DNA from: Eggerthella sp. CAG:298
GTDB lineage: Bacteria > Actinomycetota > Coriobacteriia > Coriobacteriales > Eggerthellaceae
Length of the DNA: 34,624 nucleotides
Direction of reading: 5' to 3'
Assembly: GCA_000435675.1 (NCBI GenBank)
Contig: FR895132.1
Location: 5,635 to 40,258 of the forward strand
Below, one piece after another: positions 24,023 through 31,501 of this stretch. Position numbers and translations under genes: made by a program. Below the pieces are notes generated by a model. That model did not search any database. It saw only the letters and a list, made by a program, of their open reading frames with translations, and had not been told where the DNA came from. Position 1 is the first letter of the stretch; every line of letters starts with the position of its first letter.

Positions 24023-25285
24023 ATGAGTGGAATTGCAAGAACGGCAGCAGAGGCAGCGAAACGCGCTTCGGAGGTGCTTGGTGTTGCGAGCGAAGAGGTG
24101 CGCAATGAAGCGCTCTTCGCGATGGCGGCAGCGCTGCGCGCCGAGCGTGCGTTCATCTTGGAGGCGAACGAGCGCGACATGAACGCGGCGCGCGAAGCGG
24201 GTACGAAAGAGGGGCTTCTCGACCGCCTTATGCTCGACGATGCGCGCGTGGAGGCGATGGCAGCTTCGCTCGAGTCGCTTGCGGCGCTTGGCGATCCTAC
24301 CGGAGCCGTGCTCGAAGAGCGTACGCTCTATAACGATCTGAAGCTTACGCGCGTGAGCGTTCCGCTTGGTGTGGTAGCTATGGTCTACGAAGCGCGCCCG
24401 AACGTGACGGTCGATGCTGCAGGTATCTGCGTGAAGTCAGGCAATGCCTGTGTGCTGCGCAGTGGGTCGCTCGCGATCCATTCTGCGGTTGCGCTCGGCG
24501 AAGTGCTGCAAGGGGCGCTCTCGCAGGTAGGGCTGCCGAAGGACTGCGTGGTGGTCATCGATTCGACCGATCGCAGCGTCACCGATGAGCTCTTCTTATT
24601 GCGCGACCTGGTCGATGTGCTCATTCCGCGCGGTGGGGCAGGGCTCATTCGGCACTGTGTGGAGCATTCGCTCATTCCGGTCATCGAAACGGGCACAGGA
24701 AATTGCCATATCTACATCCACGAATCTGCCGATCTTGCCAAGGCGTATCCAATCGTGCTGAATGCGAAGACCCAGCGCGTGGGCGTGTGCAATGCCTGTG
24801 AGTCGGTGCTCGTCGATCGCAGCATCGCACGTGCGTGCTTGCCTGAGCTGCTGCGTCAGCTTGCAGCGGCGAAAGTGCGCATCCATGGCGATGAGGTGGT
24901 AGGCGAAGTGGCAGCCAAGCTCGATATCCCCGTCGAGGCAGCGACCGAAGAGGACTGGGGAACCGAATACCTCGACTACGAGATCAGCATCAAGTGCGTC
25001 GAAGGTCTTGAAGAGGCGATCGCTCACATCAATCGTTTCGGCACCAAGCACTCTGAAGCGATCCTTGCCGAAGACGAGGCGGCTGCGCACACGTTCGCCC
25101 GTCGCGTTGATGCGGCGGCAGTGTATATCAACGCCTCCACTCGTTTCACCGATGGTGGCGAGTTCGGCTTAGGGGCCGAGATCGGCATCTCTACCCAGAA
25201 GCTCCACGTGCGCGGGCCGTTCGCGCTCGAAGCACTCACCACCTACAAATACATCATTGAAGGTGAAGGTCAGGTGCGCGCGTAA
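24023..25285 (+). CDS. proA: Gamma-glutamyl phosphate reductase
   Basis: NADPH-dependent reduction of gamma-glutamyl phosphate to glutamate semialdehyde, second step of proline synthesis; 420 residues, normal length. Family blocks are PLGVVAMVYEARPNVTVDAA, LRSGSLAIHSAVAL, ETGTGNCHIYI, and VGVCNACESVLVDR with catalytic Cys256. The C-terminus has FTDGGEFGLGAEIGISTQKLH and RGPFALEALTTYKY. The stop TAA shares its last base with the nadD ATG, which indicates translational coupling. proC is not in the window. Confidence 0.97.
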   Translation: MSGIARTAAEAAKRASEVLGVASEEVRNEALFAMAAALRAERAFILEANERDMNAAREAGTKEGLLDRLMLDDARVEAMAASLESLAALGDPTGAVLEERTLYNDLKLTRVSVPLGVVAMVYEARPNVTVDAAGICVKSGNACVLRSGSLAIHSAVALGEVLQGALSQVGLPKDCVVVIDSTDRSVTDELFLLRDLVDVLIPRGGAGLIRHCVEHSLIPVIETGTGNCHIYIHESADLAKAYPIVLNAKTQRVGVCNACESVLVDRSIARACLPELLRQLAAAKVRIHGDEVVGEVAAKLDIPVEAATEEDWGTEYLDYEISIKCVEGLEEAIAHINRFGTKHSEAILAEDEAAAHTFARRVDAAAVYINASTRFTDGGEFGLGAEIGISTQKLHVRGPFALEALTTYKYIIEGEGQVRA

Positions 25286-25944
25286 TGAGCGTTATCTGCG
25301 ATCGCTTCGATACGCTCGGACAAGAAGATCCTGCCAGGACGTATCGTCTCGGCATCATGGGAGGTACGTTCGATCCTATTCACATGGGGCATCTGGTCTG
25401 CGCTGAACAGGCGCGTGATGCGCTTGAGCTGGACGGGGTCATCTTCATGCCGGCGGGAAATCCGGTGTTCAAGAAGCATATCGAAGTGAGCGATGCGCAC
25501 CACCGCGTGGCGATGTGCCGTGCCGCTATCGAGGATAACCCCGCCTTCGACGTGAGCACGCTCGAGGTCGATCGCGCGGGGGACACCTATACGGTCGATA
25601 TGCTCGAGGCGTTGCGCGCTCACTATCCCGAGAACGTCGAACTCTACTTCATCGCTGGTGCCGATGCGATCCTGACGCTGCCGCAATGGCGTGATGCGCC
25701 GCGTCTTGCTCGCCTGGCGAGCTTCGTTGGGCTCAATCGTCCGCGAAGCGCGAGCTTGCAAAGTCCGCAGATCGCGAAAAAGCTCGCTGGCACTGGTTTT
25801 CGCACGCTCTTCGTCGAGGCACCGCTCTTCGAACTCTCTTCGAGCGATATTCGCAAGCGTATTCTCGGTAACCGATCGGTGCGCTATCTTATCCCGCCAG
25901 CAGTTTTGGAGTATATTGAATCTGTTGGACTTTATGGAGATTGA
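25285..25944 (+). CDS. nadD: Nicotinate-nucleotide adenylyltransferase
   Basis: Converts nicotinate mononucleotide and ATP to deamido-NAD; 219 residues. The nucleotidyltransferase motif GIMGGTFDPIHMGHL is at residues 24-38, with FMPAGNPVFKK and a C-terminal SSSDIRKRIL (ISSTxIR-type) motif. About 20 extra residues precede the usual family start; ATG 25285 is supported by the one-base overlap with the proA stop. The nadD-yqeK-rsfS order that follows is common in bacteria. Confidence 0.95.
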   Translation: MSVICDRFDTLGQEDPARTYRLGIMGGTFDPIHMGHLVCAEQARDALELDGVIFMPAGNPVFKKHIEVSDAHHRVAMCRAAIEDNPAFDVSTLEVDRAGDTYTVDMLEALRAHYPENVELYFIAGADAILTLPQWRDAPRLARLASFVGLNRPRSASLQSPQIAKKLAGTGFRTLFVEAPLFELSSSDIRKRILGNRSVRYLIPPAVLEYIESVGLYGD

Positions 25945-25947
25945 TGC

Positions 25948-27003
25948 ATGGCTTCTTTTGAACTTGTTTCTCTGAGCTCTTCGGATGCCGAAGACTTCGA
26001 TGACGATACTAATGAGCTGCTTCGTGCGCGTCATGCGCGTGAAGACATGCTGCCTGCTTATCATGAAGATTCTGGCGAATACGTTTCAGAAGCCAACGAT
26101 GAGCCGATCGCGCTCCATGCGTTGCCCGAACGCCCCCACGGGCGTTCGCATCTGAGCGTTATCCATGCCGAAGACGATCCGCATTCGACAGAACCTATTC
26201 CTCGTGTGCAGGCTGAACGTCAGGCGCAATTGGGGTATGCGACACCGCCCAAGGATGAAGTGGTCGTTGAAGATGCCACGAAGAAGGAGATCAAGGATTA
26301 TCTTTCCTCTCGCACCTTCAAGTGCGCGAGCGCGCGCGATCCTGAGGCGCTTTCTGAATTCGCTTATGCGCCTACCGATAAGGGCATCATCCTTTCGGTC
26401 GAGAAGCCCTTCAGCAATGCGAACTACAAGCGCATGAAAGCATTGCTTCGCCGCAGGGTGAAGCCTTCGCGCTATGTTCATAGCGTTATGGTGGCCGAAA
26501 CCGCCGAGAAGATAGCGCAGGCCTACGATGTCGATCCGCGCGTCGCGCGTATGGCGGGGCTTCTGCACGATTGGGATAAGGCGCTCTCGCCGAAGCGTTT
26601 GCGTGATCGCATCGCCACCTACGGGCTCGATATCGACGGGCCGACGCAGATCAATATGCCGCAATTGCTTCATGGTCCTACTGCGGCCGCGGTGCTGGCC
26701 GATGAATTCCCTGAGTTTGGCGAAGAGGTATTCCAGGCGATCGAGCGCCATACGGTCGGTAGTATCCGCATGAGTGCGCTCGACATGATCGTATTCTGCG
26801 CGGATAAGCTCGAGCCAGGAAATGATGTGCAGGTCTATCGCGATCTCTACGATAAGATCGGCAAGATGAGCCTCGAAGATCTCTTCTGCGCTGTCGAGCG
26901 CGAAGGATTCATGTATCTTCTGCGTTCATCCCGACCGCTCAACATCGATGCGGTCGAAGTTTGGAATTTCTACTGCGCTGAGCGTCAGCGTGACAACGAA
27001 TAG
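25948..27003 (+). CDS. yqeK: YqeK-type HD-domain hydrolase with long N-terminal extension
   Basis: The C-terminal 200 residues (about 155-345) are a YqeK HD phosphohydrolase, a family that cleaves diadenosine tetraphosphate symmetrically. Metal-ligand positions are visible: His in SRYVHSVMVAETA, HD in LLHDWDKAL, His in LLHGPTAAAV, His in ERHTVGS and Asp in FCADKLEP. Residues 1-150 are an acidic, apparently disordered extension (SSSDAEDFDDDTNELL) not normal for the roughly 190-residue family. GGAG precedes ATG 25948, 3 bases after the nadD stop. The extension is encoded in frame without any sign of an alternative strong start nearer the domain. Confidence 0.9.
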   Translation: MASFELVSLSSSDAEDFDDDTNELLRARHAREDMLPAYHEDSGEYVSEANDEPIALHALPERPHGRSHLSVIHAEDDPHSTEPIPRVQAERQAQLGYATPPKDEVVVEDATKKEIKDYLSSRTFKCASARDPEALSEFAYAPTDKGIILSVEKPFSNANYKRMKALLRRRVKPSRYVHSVMVAETAEKIAQAYDVDPRVARMAGLLHDWDKALSPKRLRDRIATYGLDIDGPTQINMPQLLHGPTAAAVLADEFPEFGEEVFQAIERHTVGSIRMSALDMIVFCADKLEPGNDVQVYRDLYDKIGKMSLEDLFCAVEREGFMYLLRSSRPLNIDAVEVWNFYCAERQRDNE

Positions 27004-27011
27004 GAGCATTG

Positions 27012-27449
27012 ATGAGCGAAAAGTTCTCAGCACGCGAATGTGCCCTTATCGCAGCGAAGGCAGCTGATGAGCATAAGGCGACCGATATCATGGTGCTTGA
27101 GGTGGGGCAGCTGGTGGATGTAACGGAGTATTTCGTCATCGCCACGGCACGCAATACCCCTCATGTTGGTGCGATCTTGGAAGCGATGGAAGATGCGTTG
27201 CGCATCGAATGCGGCGTGAAGCCGTTTTCGCGTGAAGAAACGAAGGACCATACCTGGGAGCTGCTCGATTACGGCAACTTCGTCATCGATGTGTTTCAGC
27301 CCGAAGCACGCGAGTACTATCGCTTGGAAACGCTCTGGAATGATGCCCCTATTGTCGATCTGTCAGAGGCGGGTATCGAGCACCCCGAATACTCTGAGCG
27401 CATTGCGCAGCTGGTCCAAAAGATGGAATCAGCGAACGATCAGGCCTAA
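27012..27449 (+). CDS. rsfS: Ribosomal silencing factor RsfS
   Basis: A 145-residue RsfS (DUF143 family) protein that binds uL14 on the large subunit and blocks subunit joining. Diagnostic blocks are DIMVLEVGQLVDVTEYFVIATARNTPHVGAI and DHTWELLDYGNFVIDVFQPEAREYYRLETLW. ATG 27012 follows AGGAG at 5 bases; the TTG at 27009 is not used. The 30-residue acidic tail after LETLW is longer than in many relatives. The 3' end overlaps that of the convergent regulator gene by 4 bases. Confidence 0.96.
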   Translation: MSEKFSARECALIAAKAADEHKATDIMVLEVGQLVDVTEYFVIATARNTPHVGAILEAMEDALRIECGVKPFSREETKDHTWELLDYGNFVIDVFQPEAREYYRLETLWNDAPIVDLSEAGIEHPEYSERIAQLVQKMESANDQA

Positions 27450-27832
27450 AGACCGATAAGCTGGAAATAGGAGAGCCATTTCTCGAATGACTCATCGCTA
27501 ATAGCGTGCTCCATCTGGCAGGCTTCTTTTTCGGCTACTTTCGGGTCGAGTCCTACTTTGATCACGAGGAATTTCGTGAGCATCTCGTGGCGCTTGAGCA
27601 CCGCTGAACCGTATTCATAGCCTTCGGGAGTGAGCGTGATATCGCCATAGAAAGGTTGATCGAGGAGCCCCTGAGCCTTGAGGCTCGAGATGGCTTTTGA
27701 AACGGATGCTTTTGAAACGCCGAGCTTCGTGGCAACATCTACCGAGCGCACTGGTTGTTCAGGCGTGCCGCCTAACATGACGATGGCTTCAAGGTAGTCT
27801 TCATGTGACATAGAGACTTTTTCAGTGCTCAC
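27446..27832 (-). CDS. DtxR/MntR-family metal-dependent regulator
   Basis: A 128-residue metalloregulator of the short MntR-like type, lacking the SH3-like third domain. The winged helix is RSVDVATKLGVSKASVSKAISSLKAQGLL, followed by GDITLTPEGYEYGSAVLKRHEMLTKFL and the dimerisation segment KEACQMEHAISDESFEKWL. Metal-ligand positions look mixed: EDYLE at the N-terminus resembles MntR, while the Cys in ACQMEH resembles DtxR/IdeR. GTG 27832 is chosen; ATG 27811 would remove seven residues, and the frame is open to 27994 without a better start. It is divergent from thrC. It probably controls manganese or iron uptake genes elsewhere. Confidence 0.9.
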   Translation of the reverse strand: MSTEKVSMSHEDYLEAIVMLGGTPEQPVRSVDVATKLGVSKASVSKAISSLKAQGLLDQPFYGDITLTPEGYEYGSAVLKRHEMLTKFLVIKVGLDPKVAEKEACQMEHAISDESFEKWLSYFQLIGL

Positions 27833-27942
27833 GATCGCGCTCTCTTTCTGCTTGCCAACGGTGTGAATAGGGTAGCGCACTCCGTCTTCGGGGAAGTTCG
27901 CATCACAGCTACGAAGAGTGAGGCGCTTGGTCGTTATTGCAT

Positions 27943-27950
27943 AGTATACT
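27943..27950. promoter_or_regulatory. Palindromic AGTATACT, candidate shared -10
   Basis: This 8-base palindrome holds TATACT on both strands, 36 bases before the thrC start and 110 bases before the dtxR-like start. No good -35 is seen for either direction. It may be the thrC -10, an operator, or both. Confidence 0.35.
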
Positions 27951-27985
27951 GATTTACTGCATCGACACCCAATGGAGGATATCAG

Positions 27986-29527
27986 ATGGAACACAATTGT
28001 TATATTGATACGCGTGGCAATGTCAAAACCCCACTTTCATTCACAGAGGCGCTGGTCAAAGGCCTTGCGCAAGGTGGCGGCCTATTCGTTCCACAGAACC
28101 TTCCCTCCTTTGACTTGGACGAGATCATCGCGCTAGCCGATCTTCCGTATGCGCAGCGCGCTGCGAAGGTCTACCAGGCATTCGATACCGATCTTGACGA
28201 TGAGACGATTGAGCACTTGATGGAGGCGACCTACGGGGCTGCTTTCGATACCGAAGACATCTGTCCGGTCACGTCGCTCGATGAGAAGACCCACGTGCTC
28301 GAGCTTTGGCATGGACCTACGAGCGCCTTCAAAGATATGGCGCTTCAGTGCTTGCCGAACTTCTTCAGCGAGAGCGCCCGGAAGCTCCGTGAAGAAGGCG
28401 TGATCGATCATATGTTCCTCATTCTCGTTGCCACCTCGGGCGATACGGGCAAGGCCGCACTCGAGGGCTTCAAGGACAAGGACGGCATTCAGATCGCGGT
28501 CATGTATCCCGATGGCGGCGTGAGCGATATCCAGTACAAGCAGATGGCCACTCAAGAAGGCTCCAACGTGAACGTGTGGGCGGTGTCGGGCAACTTCGAT
28601 GATTGCCAGACGGGTGCGAAGAACGTTTTCGACGACGATGCGTTCAACGAAGCGCTCATGAACGAGCAGAAGGTGGCGCTTTCAAGTGCGAACTCGATCA
28701 ACTGGGGACGCTTGCTTCCGCAGGTGGTGTACTACATTTCAACCTATGCTCAGCTCGTGAAAGAGGGCAAGGTGAATGCGGGCGATCCGATCGATGTGTG
28801 CGTGCCTACTGGTAACTTCGGCAACATCTTGGCTGCTTGGTATGCAAAGCAGATGGGAACGCCGATCGATATGCTGTTCTGCGCGAGCAACGAGAACAAA
28901 GTTCTGACCGACTTCATCGCAAGCGGCACCTACGATATCGCAGACCGTGCATTCGTGCTCACTCCTTCACCTTCGATGGACATCCTTGTCTCATCCAATG
29001 TTGAGCGCCAACTCTTCGAGCTTTCTGGGCGTAAGAGCGAACTGATCGCTGAGTGGATGCGCGAGCTCAAGGAAGATAAGACCTTCACGGTCGATGATGA
29101 GACGCGCGAAAAGCTTCAGAGCGAGTTCAAGGCCGATAGCGTTGACAGTGAGACCTGCTTGCGCACGATCAAGGAGACGTTCGACCGTTACGATTACCTC
29201 ATCGATCCGCACACTGCTGTTGCGATGAAGGTTGCTAATAACTTGCGTGGTGAGAATCCTGTGGTCATCGCATCGACGGCTCATTGGGCGAAGTTCGGCG
29301 ATAACGTCTATCGTGCGCTCCATGACCTTGCTCCTGAAGAGGTGCTTCCCGAAGAGGTCGCGAGCTTGAGCGGTTGCGAGATCAATGAGCTCATCGCGCG
29401 TGAGACGAACAAGACGCACATTCCGCGTGGCTTGGCTGAGCTCGATGAGAAGCCCATTCGCTTTACCGAGGTGATCGAAGGATCGAAGCGTGCGATCGAA
29501 GCAGCGGTCGAGGATTTCGTCGACTAG
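27986..29527 (+). CDS. thrC: Threonine synthase
   Basis: PLP-dependent conversion of O-phosphohomoserine to threonine; 513 residues, the length of the E. coli/fungal-type class. It shows the N-terminal YIDTRGNVKTPLSFTEALVKGLAQGGGLFVP, the PLP-lysine motif GPTSAFKDMALQ with Lys116, the phosphate-binding SGDTGKAALEGFKD, and VCVPTGNFGNILAAWYAKQMG. GGAGG 7 bases before ATG 27986 fixes the start. It is a single gene, convergent with the zinc-ribbon gene; only 18 bases separate the two stops and no terminator hairpin is visible. Confidence 0.96.
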   Translation: MEHNCYIDTRGNVKTPLSFTEALVKGLAQGGGLFVPQNLPSFDLDEIIALADLPYAQRAAKVYQAFDTDLDDETIEHLMEATYGAAFDTEDICPVTSLDEKTHVLELWHGPTSAFKDMALQCLPNFFSESARKLREEGVIDHMFLILVATSGDTGKAALEGFKDKDGIQIAVMYPDGGVSDIQYKQMATQEGSNVNVWAVSGNFDDCQTGAKNVFDDDAFNEALMNEQKVALSSANSINWGRLLPQVVYYISTYAQLVKEGKVNAGDPIDVCVPTGNFGNILAAWYAKQMGTPIDMLFCASNENKVLTDFIASGTYDIADRAFVLTPSPSMDILVSSNVERQLFELSGRKSELIAEWMRELKEDKTFTVDDETREKLQSEFKADSVDSETCLRTIKETFDRYDYLIDPHTAVAMKVANNLRGENPVVIASTAHWAKFGDNVYRALHDLAPEEVLPEEVASLSGCEINELIARETNKTHIPRGLAELDEKPIRFTEVIEGSKRAIEAAVEDFVD

Positions 29528-29545
29528 ACTTCTCTTGGCCTAATC

Positions 29546-29962
29546 TTAGACGATAGGGCGCACCTCGATCGTGAGGGCGATCTCGAACGCGCCGCCTGCA
29601 GTCTCCGTGCAGATCCGATGCGTTGTCGCATCACCGCCACCGTTCCCGTCCTGGGCTGATTCGGTCTGAAGTTCGCTGCTCTTGGCGGTTGGAGAGATCT
29701 TTATTCGAGCGTGCTCTTTCATGCGTGGGTGTTCCATGCCGGCGGCAGGTTGCGCTGTGCTGATGCTTGTTGGAGCGATGACGCGCTCATTGTTCCTAAC
29801 GATCGGAATAGGCGTGGTCTTGGTCGCGTCCGCATCGGTGAAATGGTGAAGGCAGCCGAAACACGTGTCCATATCTGCGAAGCAGACCGACCCACAAATG
29901 GGGCAGGTCTTGAAGTTGGCAGGATCGTTGTCTTGGGGCAGGCTTCCGTGAATTACTTTCAT
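29546..29962 (-). CDS. Small zinc-ribbon protein with low-complexity middle
   Basis: A 138-residue protein I do not recognise as a named family. Residues 20-37 form a zinc ribbon (Cys20, Cys23, Cys34, Cys37, with an extra Cys27) in TCPICGSVCFADMDTCFGC. The middle (about 45-110) is polar and probably disordered; the C-terminus (GGAFEIALTIEVRPIV) looks like two beta strands. ATG 29962 is chosen because AAAGGAG lies 9 bases upstream; a GTG at 30019 would add 19 residues. It is the last gene of the minus-strand run that begins with Tad-type pilin-like genes. Its role is unknown. Confidence 0.75.
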   Translation of the reverse strand: MKVIHGSLPQDNDPANFKTCPICGSVCFADMDTCFGCLHHFTDADATKTTPIPIVRNNERVIAPTSISTAQPAAGMEHPRMKEHARIKISPTAKSSELQTESAQDGNGGGDATTHRICTETAGGAFEIALTIEVRPIV

Positions 29963-30104
29963 GAAGATGTTCTCCTTTGATGATGGGTTGGTGGTTCGGA
30001 ACGATGTTCTTTCACTCACGCGTTCTTGCAGATGGGCCGCAGGCTATTCTCGGGAGTGATGGCGAAAGCGCATCGATCGCACTTGTGCTGGAGCTGAAAG
30101 AAGC

Positions 30105-30488
30105 TTAGGTGCGGTGGTATGCATCGGGTGGTGCGAGGCGAAGGCTATCGCCTGAGATGAACCATTGGCTAGCGGGATAGAGGGCAGGCATCTCTAACAC
30201 ACCTACTGCATGAGGACATGAGCGTTTAGTGCCGGGCGGAACGGATGTTTCTGCAGCGATCACGTTCCCACATTCATCGAAGAATGCGATATGGATGGGG
30301 TAGCGCATACCGAAGGTGTGGATGCTGTGGCAGGGCGCTATCATGAGCAGCTCGGGTTTTGGTTGCGTACCTAAGAGGCCGCGCGCACGTTGCGCGAAGG
30401 TACTGGCAACGCTCACTTTAGGGAAGAGCGGTACTTCGGTCTTTTGCCAAGAGGCTCCGGAGAGCTTTTTCGAGAGATTCAAAGACAT
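30105..30488 (-). CDS. DUF192 family protein
   Basis: A 127-residue DUF192 domain protein. The family core is clear: RARGLLGTQPKPELLMIAPCHSIHTFGMRYPIHIAFFDECGNVIA. Many relatives are exported; this one shows no signal peptide. AAAGGAG 5 bases before ATG 30488 fixes the start. DUF192 genes are often found beside Tad/type IV-like secretion genes in actinobacteria, and here it lies 33 bases after the secreted-protein gene of the pilin cluster. Molecular function is unknown. A cysteine-containing open stretch continues in the -1 frame after its stop. Confidence 0.88.
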   Translation of the reverse strand: MSLNLSKKLSGASWQKTEVPLFPKVSVASTFAQRARGLLGTQPKPELLMIAPCHSIHTFGMRYPIHIAFFDECGNVIAAETSVPPGTKRSCPHAVGVLEMPALYPASQWFISGDSLRLAPPDAYHRT

Positions 30489-30521
30489 GGGAACTCCTTT
30501 TTCAGTATGAATGGTCGTGCA

Positions 30522-31064
30522 CTAGGACTGCTCGCGTTCGGTGATGGTGATGACTACGAGCGTTCGTTCTTGGGTGGTGAAGTATTGCAAAACGAGCTGG
30601 TGATAGCGCCCCGTTGCTTTATAGAAATTGCTCGCATATTCGTTATTTCCTGAAAGCGCCTGCCACCCTTTATGGGCAAGCGCCTCTTCGCAATGCGCGC
30701 GGGCACGGTCGCGCTCGCCTTCGAAGACGCAGCCGATCACTTCGCCCGATGAATAGACCGTAGAAAAGGCATGCGCATCAAGGCATTCTTGTTCGAACGA
30801 ATCGGGAAGGCTGCTCTCTAAGGATAGGTCAAAACCGTTGGTCATGAGCTCTTCACAAGAGCCGTCCGTTTCGTCGAATCCGTTCACCAGTTCAATGACC
30901 TGCTCTTTCGATAAGCTGTTTGAAGCGCTTGCTGCTGATCCTGATACCCCGGGTCCATCGGCAAGAGCCGGAGAGGCAACGTGGTTGATCGCTAGCATGA
31001 GGCATAAGCACAGTCCAAAGCCAAAAGCGCAGATGAGTATTTTCCTAAGGGCTTGTTTGGTCAT
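30522..31064 (-). CDS. Secreted or membrane-anchored four-cysteine protein of the Tad-like cluster
   Basis: A 180-residue protein of unknown family. It opens with a basic segment and a hydrophobic helix (ILICAFGFGLCLCLMLAINHVASPALA) ending in an AxA-type signal peptidase site, then a Ser/Ala linker. The mature part has four cysteines (in DGSCEEL, QECLDA, IGCVFE, AHCEEA), enough for two disulfides, and a C-terminal beta-rich segment (HQLVLQYFTTQERTLVVITITE). The start overlaps the TadE-like stop as ATGA, and AGGAG lies 7 bases upstream, so it belongs to the same operon. It may be an extracytoplasmic accessory factor for pilus assembly. Confidence 0.82.
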   Translation of the reverse strand: MTKQALRKILICAFGFGLCLCLMLAINHVASPALADGPGVSGSAASASNSLSKEQVIELVNGFDETDGSCEELMTNGFDLSLESSLPDSFEQECLDAHAFSTVYSSGEVIGCVFEGERDRARAHCEEALAHKGWQALSGNNEYASNFYKATGRYHQLVLQYFTTQERTLVVITITEREQS

Positions 31065-31501
31065 ACGAATACTCCTGGTTTGTAGCTGTCGACACTCATG
31101 GTGATCGGATGCTCGATAGGGGAAAGCTCGACATCGAACACCCGACGAAGCGGATAGGCACCAAAGATGGTGGGTGTGAATGCGAGCGTTGCGGTGTAGG
31201 TGGTAAGACCACCCTGATCTTCGCTGGCGGACACGCTGCACGAAAGATAGTCGCGCTCGCTCACCTGCGCGAGCGCCTCTTCGATGTGCGCGCAGATCTG
31301 GCCGGTGGTCTCTTCGCTTGCGGGCGAAGGGGCGAAGACGCATACCGACTCACGGAAGATTCGGTCGAACGACGCGCATTCTGATAGGAAGAGGATGCTG
31401 TTGCAGGCGATAAGGGCGATCATGAGCATGACGGGGAAGAGAAGGGCGAACTCTATCGTCATCTGGCCACGCGATCCGCTCTGCTTGAAGGTCGGTTCCA
31501 T
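31061..31501 (-). CDS. TadE-like pseudopilin
   Basis: A 146-residue TadE-family protein. The prepilin-like N-terminus GQMTIEFALLFPVMLMIALIACNSILFL has the Gly cleavage site, a Glu at +5 and a single hydrophobic helix; the rest is an extracytoplasmic beta-rich domain with two cysteines (ESVCVF, QICAH) plus one in YLSCSV. TadE/TadF proteins are minor pilins of Tad systems. ATG 31501 directly follows the TAG of the TadG-like gene, and GGAGGTGGG supplies the ribosome-binding site. The next gene overlaps by four bases. Confidence 0.85.
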   Translation of the reverse strand: MEPTFKQSGSRGQMTIEFALLFPVMLMIALIACNSILFLSECASFDRIFRESVCVFAPSPASEETTGQICAHIEEALAQVSERDYLSCSVSASEDQGGLTTYTATLAFTPTIFGAYPLRRVFDVELSPIEHPITMSVDSYKPGVFV

